A stretch of 64,000 nt of DNA from assembly GCF_018812025.1 (NCBI RefSeq), contig NC_063054.1, positions 37,250,896-37,314,895 on the forward strand, given 5' to 3'. Below the pieces are notes generated by a model that searched no databases, was not told the DNA's origin, and saw only the letters and a list, made by a program, of their open reading frames with translations. This DNA comes from Megalobrama amblycephala. Lineage: Eukaryota > Chordata > Actinopteri > Cypriniformes > Xenocyprididae. Shown piece after piece: positions 59,650-64,000 of this stretch (within the stretch, counting starts at the first letter, position 1; the number at the start of each line of letters is the position of its first letter). Made by a program: the position numbers and the translations under genes.

Positions 59650-62600
59650 TGGAAGAGGATTAGGGCCAAGCAATAATAAAAAACTAAAACCATCTCGAGA
59701 TTAAAGTTGTTAAATTTCGAGAAAAAACTTGAGATAAAATGTTGAGAATAAAGTCATTAAATTACGAGAAAAAAGTCGTTAAATAACGAGAACAAACTCG
59801 TTAAATTTTGAGAAAAAGTCGAGATAAAATGTTGAGAATAAAGTCATTAAATTACGAGAAAAAGCCGTTAAATTACGAGAACAAATTTGTTATTACGAGA
59901 ATAAATTTGTTAATTTAATGAGTTTATTCTCAACATTTTATCTCGACTTTTTTCTCGTAATTTAATGAGTTTTTTCTCGTAATTTAATGACTTTATTCTC
60001 AACATTTTATCTCGACTTTTTTCTCGAAATTTAACGAGTTTTTTTCTTGTATTTTAATTAGTTTATTCTCAACATTTTATCTCAACTTTTTTTCTCGTTA
60101 TTTAACGACTTTTTTCTTGTAATTTAATGACTTTATTCTCAACATTTTATCTCGACTTTTTTCTCGAAATTTAACGAGTTTTTTCTTGTATTTTAATTAG
60201 TTTATTCTCAACATTTTATCTCAACTTTTTTTCTCGTTATTTAACGACTTTTTTCTTGTAATTTAATGACTTTATTCTCAACATTTTATCTCAACTTTTT
60301 TCTCGTTATTTAACGACTTTTTTCTCGTAATTTAATGAGTTTATTCTCAACATTTTATCTCGACTTTTTTCTCGAAATTTAACAAGTTTTTTTCTCGTAA
60401 TTTAACGAGTTTATTCTCAACATTTTATCTCGACTTTTTTCTCGAAATTTAACAACTTTTTTTCTCGTTATTTAACGACTTTTTTCTTGTAATTTAATGA
60501 CTTTATTCTCAACATTTTATCTCGACTTTTTTCTCGAAATTTAACGAGTTTTTTTCTTGTATTTTAATTAGTTTATTCTCAACATTTTATCTCAACTTTT
60601 TTTCTCGTTATTTAACGACTTTTTTCTCGTAATTTAATGAGTTTATTCTCAACATTTTATCTCGAATTTTTTCTCGAAATTTAACAAGTTTTTTTCTCGT
60701 AATTTAATGAGTTTATTCTCAACATTTTATCTCAACTTTTTTTCTCGTTATTTAACGACTTTTTTCTTGTAATTTAATGACTTTATTCTCAACATTTTAT
60801 CTCAACTTTTTTCTCGTTATTTAACGACTTTTTTCTCGTAATTTAATGAGTTTATTCTCAACATTTTATCTCGACTTTTTTCTCGAAATTTAACAAGTTT
60901 TTTTCTCGTAATTTAACGAGTTTATTCTCAACATTTTATCTCGACTTTTTTCTCGAAATTTAACAACTTTTTTTCTCGTTATTTAACGACTTTTTTCTTG
61001 TAATTTAATGACTTTATTCTCAACATTTTATCTCGACTTTTTTCTCGAAATTTAACGAGTTTTTTTCTTGTATTTTAATTAGTTTATTCTCAACATTTTA
61101 TCTCAACTTTTTTCTCGTTATTTAACGACTTTTTTCTTGTAATTTAATGACTTTATTCTCAACATTTTATCTCGACTTTTTTCTCGAAATTTAACGAGTT
61201 TTTTTCTTGTATTTTAATTAGTTTATTCTCAACATTTTATCTCAACTTTTTTTCTCGTTATTTAACGACTTTTTTCTTGTAATTTAATGACTTTATTCTC
61301 AACATTTTATCTCGACTTTTTTCTCGAAATTTAACGAGTTTTTTTCTTGTATTTTAATTAGTTTATTCTCAACATTTTATCTCAACTTTTTTTCTCGTTA
61401 TTTAACGACTTTTTTCTTGTAATTTAATGACTTTATTCTCAACATTTTATCTCAACTTTTTTTCTCGTTATTTAACGACTTTTTTCTCGTAATTTAATGA
61501 GTTTATTCTCAACATTTTATCTCGAATTTTTTCTCGAAATTTAACAAGTTTTTTTCTCGTAATTTAATGAGTTTATTCTCAACATTTTATCTCAACTTTT
61601 TTTCTCGTTATTTAACGACTTTTTTCTTGTAATTTAATGACTTTATTCTCAACATTTTATCTCGACTTTTTTCTCGAAATTTAACGAGTTTTTTTCTTGT
61701 ATTTTAATTAGTTTATTCTCAACATTTTATCTCAACTTTTTTTCTCGTTATTTAACGACTTTTTTCTCGTAATTTAATGAGTTTATTCTCAACATTTTAT
61801 CTCGAATTTTTTTCTCGAAATTTAACAAGTTTTTTCTCGTAATTTAATGAGTTTATTCTCAACATTTTATCTCAACTTTTTTTCTCGTTATTTAACGACT
61901 TTTTTCTTGTAATTTAATGACTTTATTCTCAACATTTTATCTCAACTTTTTTTCTCGTTATTTAACGACTTTTTTCTCGTAATTTAATGAGTTTATTCTC
62001 AACATTTTATCTCGAATTTTTTCTCGAAATTTAACAAGTTTTTTTCTCGTAATTTAATGAGTTTATTCTCAACATTTTATCTCAACTTTTTTTCTCGTTA
62101 TTTAACGACTTTTTTCTTGTAATTTAATGACTTTATTCTCAACATTTTATCTCGACTTTTTTCTCGAAATTTAACGAGTTTTTTTCTTGTATTTTAATTA
62201 GTTTATTCTCAACATTTTATCTCAACTTTTTTTCTCGTTATTTAACGACTTTTTTCTCGTAATTTAATGAGTTTATTCTCAACATTTTATCTCGAATTTT
62301 TTCTCGAAATTTAACAAGTTTTTTTCTCGTAATTTAATGAGTTTATTCTCAACATTTTATCTCAACTTTTTTTCTCGTTATTTAACGACTTTTTTCTTGT
62401 AATTTAATGACTTTATTCTCAACATTTTATCTCAACTTTTTTCTCGTTATTTAACGACTTTTTTCTCGTAATTTAATGAGTTTATTCTCAACATTTTATC
62501 TCGACTTTTTTCTCGAAATTTAACAAGTTTTTTTCTCGTAATTTAACGAGTTTATTCTCAACATTTTATCTCGACTTTTTTCTCGAAATTTAACAACTTT

Positions 62601-64000
62601 TTTTCTCGTTATTTAACGACTTTTTTCTTGTAATTTAATGACTTTATTCTCAACATTTTATCTCGACTTTTTTCTCGAAATTTAACGAGTTTTTTTCTTG
62701 TATTTTAATTAGTTTATTCTCAACATTTTATCTCAACTTTTTTTCTCGTTATTTAACGACTTTTTTCTTGTAATTTAATGACTTTATTCTCAACATTTTA
62801 TCTCGACTTTTTTCTCGAAATTTAACGAGTTTTTTTCTTGTATTTTAATTAGTTTATTCTCAACATTTTATCTCAACTTTTTTTCTCGTTATTTAACGAC
62901 TTTTTTCTTGTAATTTAATGACTTTATTCTCAACATTTTATCTCGACTTTTTTTCTCGAAATTTAACGAGTTTTTTTCTTGTATTTTAATTAGTTTATTC
63001 TCAACATTTTATCTCAACTTTTTTTCTCGTTATTTAACGACTTTTTTCTTGTAATTTAATGACTTTATTCTCAACATTTTATCTCAACTTTTTTTCTCGT
63101 TATTTAACGACTTTTTTCTCGTAATTTAATGAGTTTATTCTCAACATTTTATCTCGAATTTTTTCTCGAAATTTAACAAGTTTTTTTCTCGTAATTTAAT
63201 GAGTTTATTCTCAACATTTTATCTCAACTTTTTTTCTCGTTATTTAACGACTTTTTTCTTGTAATTTAATGACTTTATTCTCAACATTTTATCTCAACTT
63301 TTTTCTCGTTATTTAACGACTTTTTTCTCGTAATTTAATGAGTTTATTCTCAACATTTTATCTCGACTTTTTTCTCGAAATTTAACAACTTTTTTTCTCG
63401 TTATTTAACGACTTTTTTCTTGTAATTTAATGACTTTATTCTCAACATTTTATCTCGACTTTTTTCTCGAAATTTAACGAGTTTTTTTCTTGTATTTTAA
63501 TTAGTTTATTCTCAACATTTTATCTCAACTTTTTTTCTCGTTATTTAACGACTTTTTTCTTGTAATTTAATGACTTTATTCTCAACATTTTATCTCAACT
63601 TTTTTTCTCGTTATTTAACAACTTTTTTCTTGTAATTTAATGACTTTATTCTCAACATTTTATCTCAACTTTTTTTCTCGTTATTTAATGACTTTTTTCT
63701 CGTAATTTAATGAGTTTTTTTCTCGTAATTTAATGAGTTTATTCTCAACATTTTATCTCGACTTTTTTCTCGAAATTTAACAAGTTTTTTTCTCGTAATT
63801 TAACGAGTTTATTCTCAACATTTTATCTCAACTTTCTCGAAATTTAACAACTTTTTTCTCGTTATTTAACGACTTTTTTCTTGTAATTTAATGACTTTAT
63901 TCTCAACATTTTATCTCGACTTTTTTCTCGAAATTTAACGAGTTTTTTTCTTGTATTTTAATGAGTTTATTCTCAACATTTTATCTCAACTTTTTTTTCT
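59650..64000. repeat. Satellite expansion of a hairpin element (runs off the window)
   Basis: TGGAAGAGGATTAGGGCC at 59650 and CCATCTCGAGATTAAAG shortly after match the left end of the element at 10712-11549. The A-rich arm lasts only to about 59905, where orientation flips; the T-rich arm then continues without a break to 64000, over 4 kb. Basic units are about 23 bases (CTCGTAATTTAATGACTTTATT; CTCAACATTTTATCTCGACT; CTCGAAATTTAACGAGTTTT), grouped by three into about 70 bp. Pairs of these form a 140-bp higher-order period, clear for example from 61201 to 61341. A variant with CTCGAATTTT recurs at 60661, 61521, 61801, 62011, 62291 and 63153. The right terminal repeat is not reached. Confidence 0.95.

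Noticed and set aside
59650..64000. CRISPR-like array at the right edge
   Set aside because: Repeats are directly contiguous AT-rich variants without unique spacers, they start with a transposon end, and the genome is eukaryotic.

Overview
This is a repeat-saturated vertebrate window, most likely from a teleost of the carp/zebrafish group (Cyprinidae-like). Reasons: vertebrate-style split genes with GT-AG introns, (TA)n and (CA)n microsatellites, and very dense MITE/foldback, hAT, Tc1/mariner, LINE and DIRS-type debris of the kinds common in cyprinid genomes. The assignment is inference from sequence character; no search was run. There are no bacterial features, operons or CRISPR arrays.

The only gene family recognised with confidence is GDP-L-fucose synthase (GFUS/TSTA3/FX, an NADPH-dependent short-chain dehydrogenase/reductase that makes GDP-L-fucose). 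It occurs four times. Locus 1 (+, 9748-17131) is complete: nine coding exons, 323 codons. Locus 2 (+, 27469-38943) is complete: nine coding exons with the same phases, 318 codons. Locus 3 (+, about 47503-49265) is a wreck: pieces of exons 6, 8 and 9, with a fused deletion and a transposon inside exon 8. Locus 4 (-, 58851 down to 52454) has intact exons 5-9; its 5' half would lie beyond the right edge. Loci 1-3 are head-to-tail and locus 4 converges on locus 3. Each intact copy begins its coding sequence directly after a splice acceptor, so a non-coding first exon must lie upstream. A good candidate for locus 1 ends at 5991 beneath a promoter-like stretch with an NRF1-type palindrome; two candidates precede locus 2.

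Layout: 1-5480 intergenic repeats (TA tracts, nested foldbacks, piled-up L1-like 3' ends); 5490-5991 promoter and first-exon candidate; 5992-9747 first intron with a nest of transposons and a decayed Tc1; 9748-17131 locus 1; 17132-22870 its 3' region, split by about 5 kb of transposons; 23100-27468 duplicated 5' region of locus 2 with an LTR element and LINE pieces; 27469-38943 locus 2 with two giant TE-filled introns; 38944-47502 a 17-copy minisatellite and several nested DNA elements; 47503-49265 locus 3; 49266-52453 the convergent intergenic region, with one unexplained exon-like pair; 52454-58851 locus 4 with a DIRS-like relic in antisense; 59038-64000 a foldback and then an AT-rich satellite of more than 4 kb, apparently grown from the inside of a hairpin transposon that is present in normal size at 10712-11549.

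The most interesting items are the GFUS tandem cluster with copies at different stages of life and decay, the hairpin-element-to-satellite expansion at the right edge, the CCAAT-bearing minisatellite behind locus 2, and the exon-like pair at 49866-50110.
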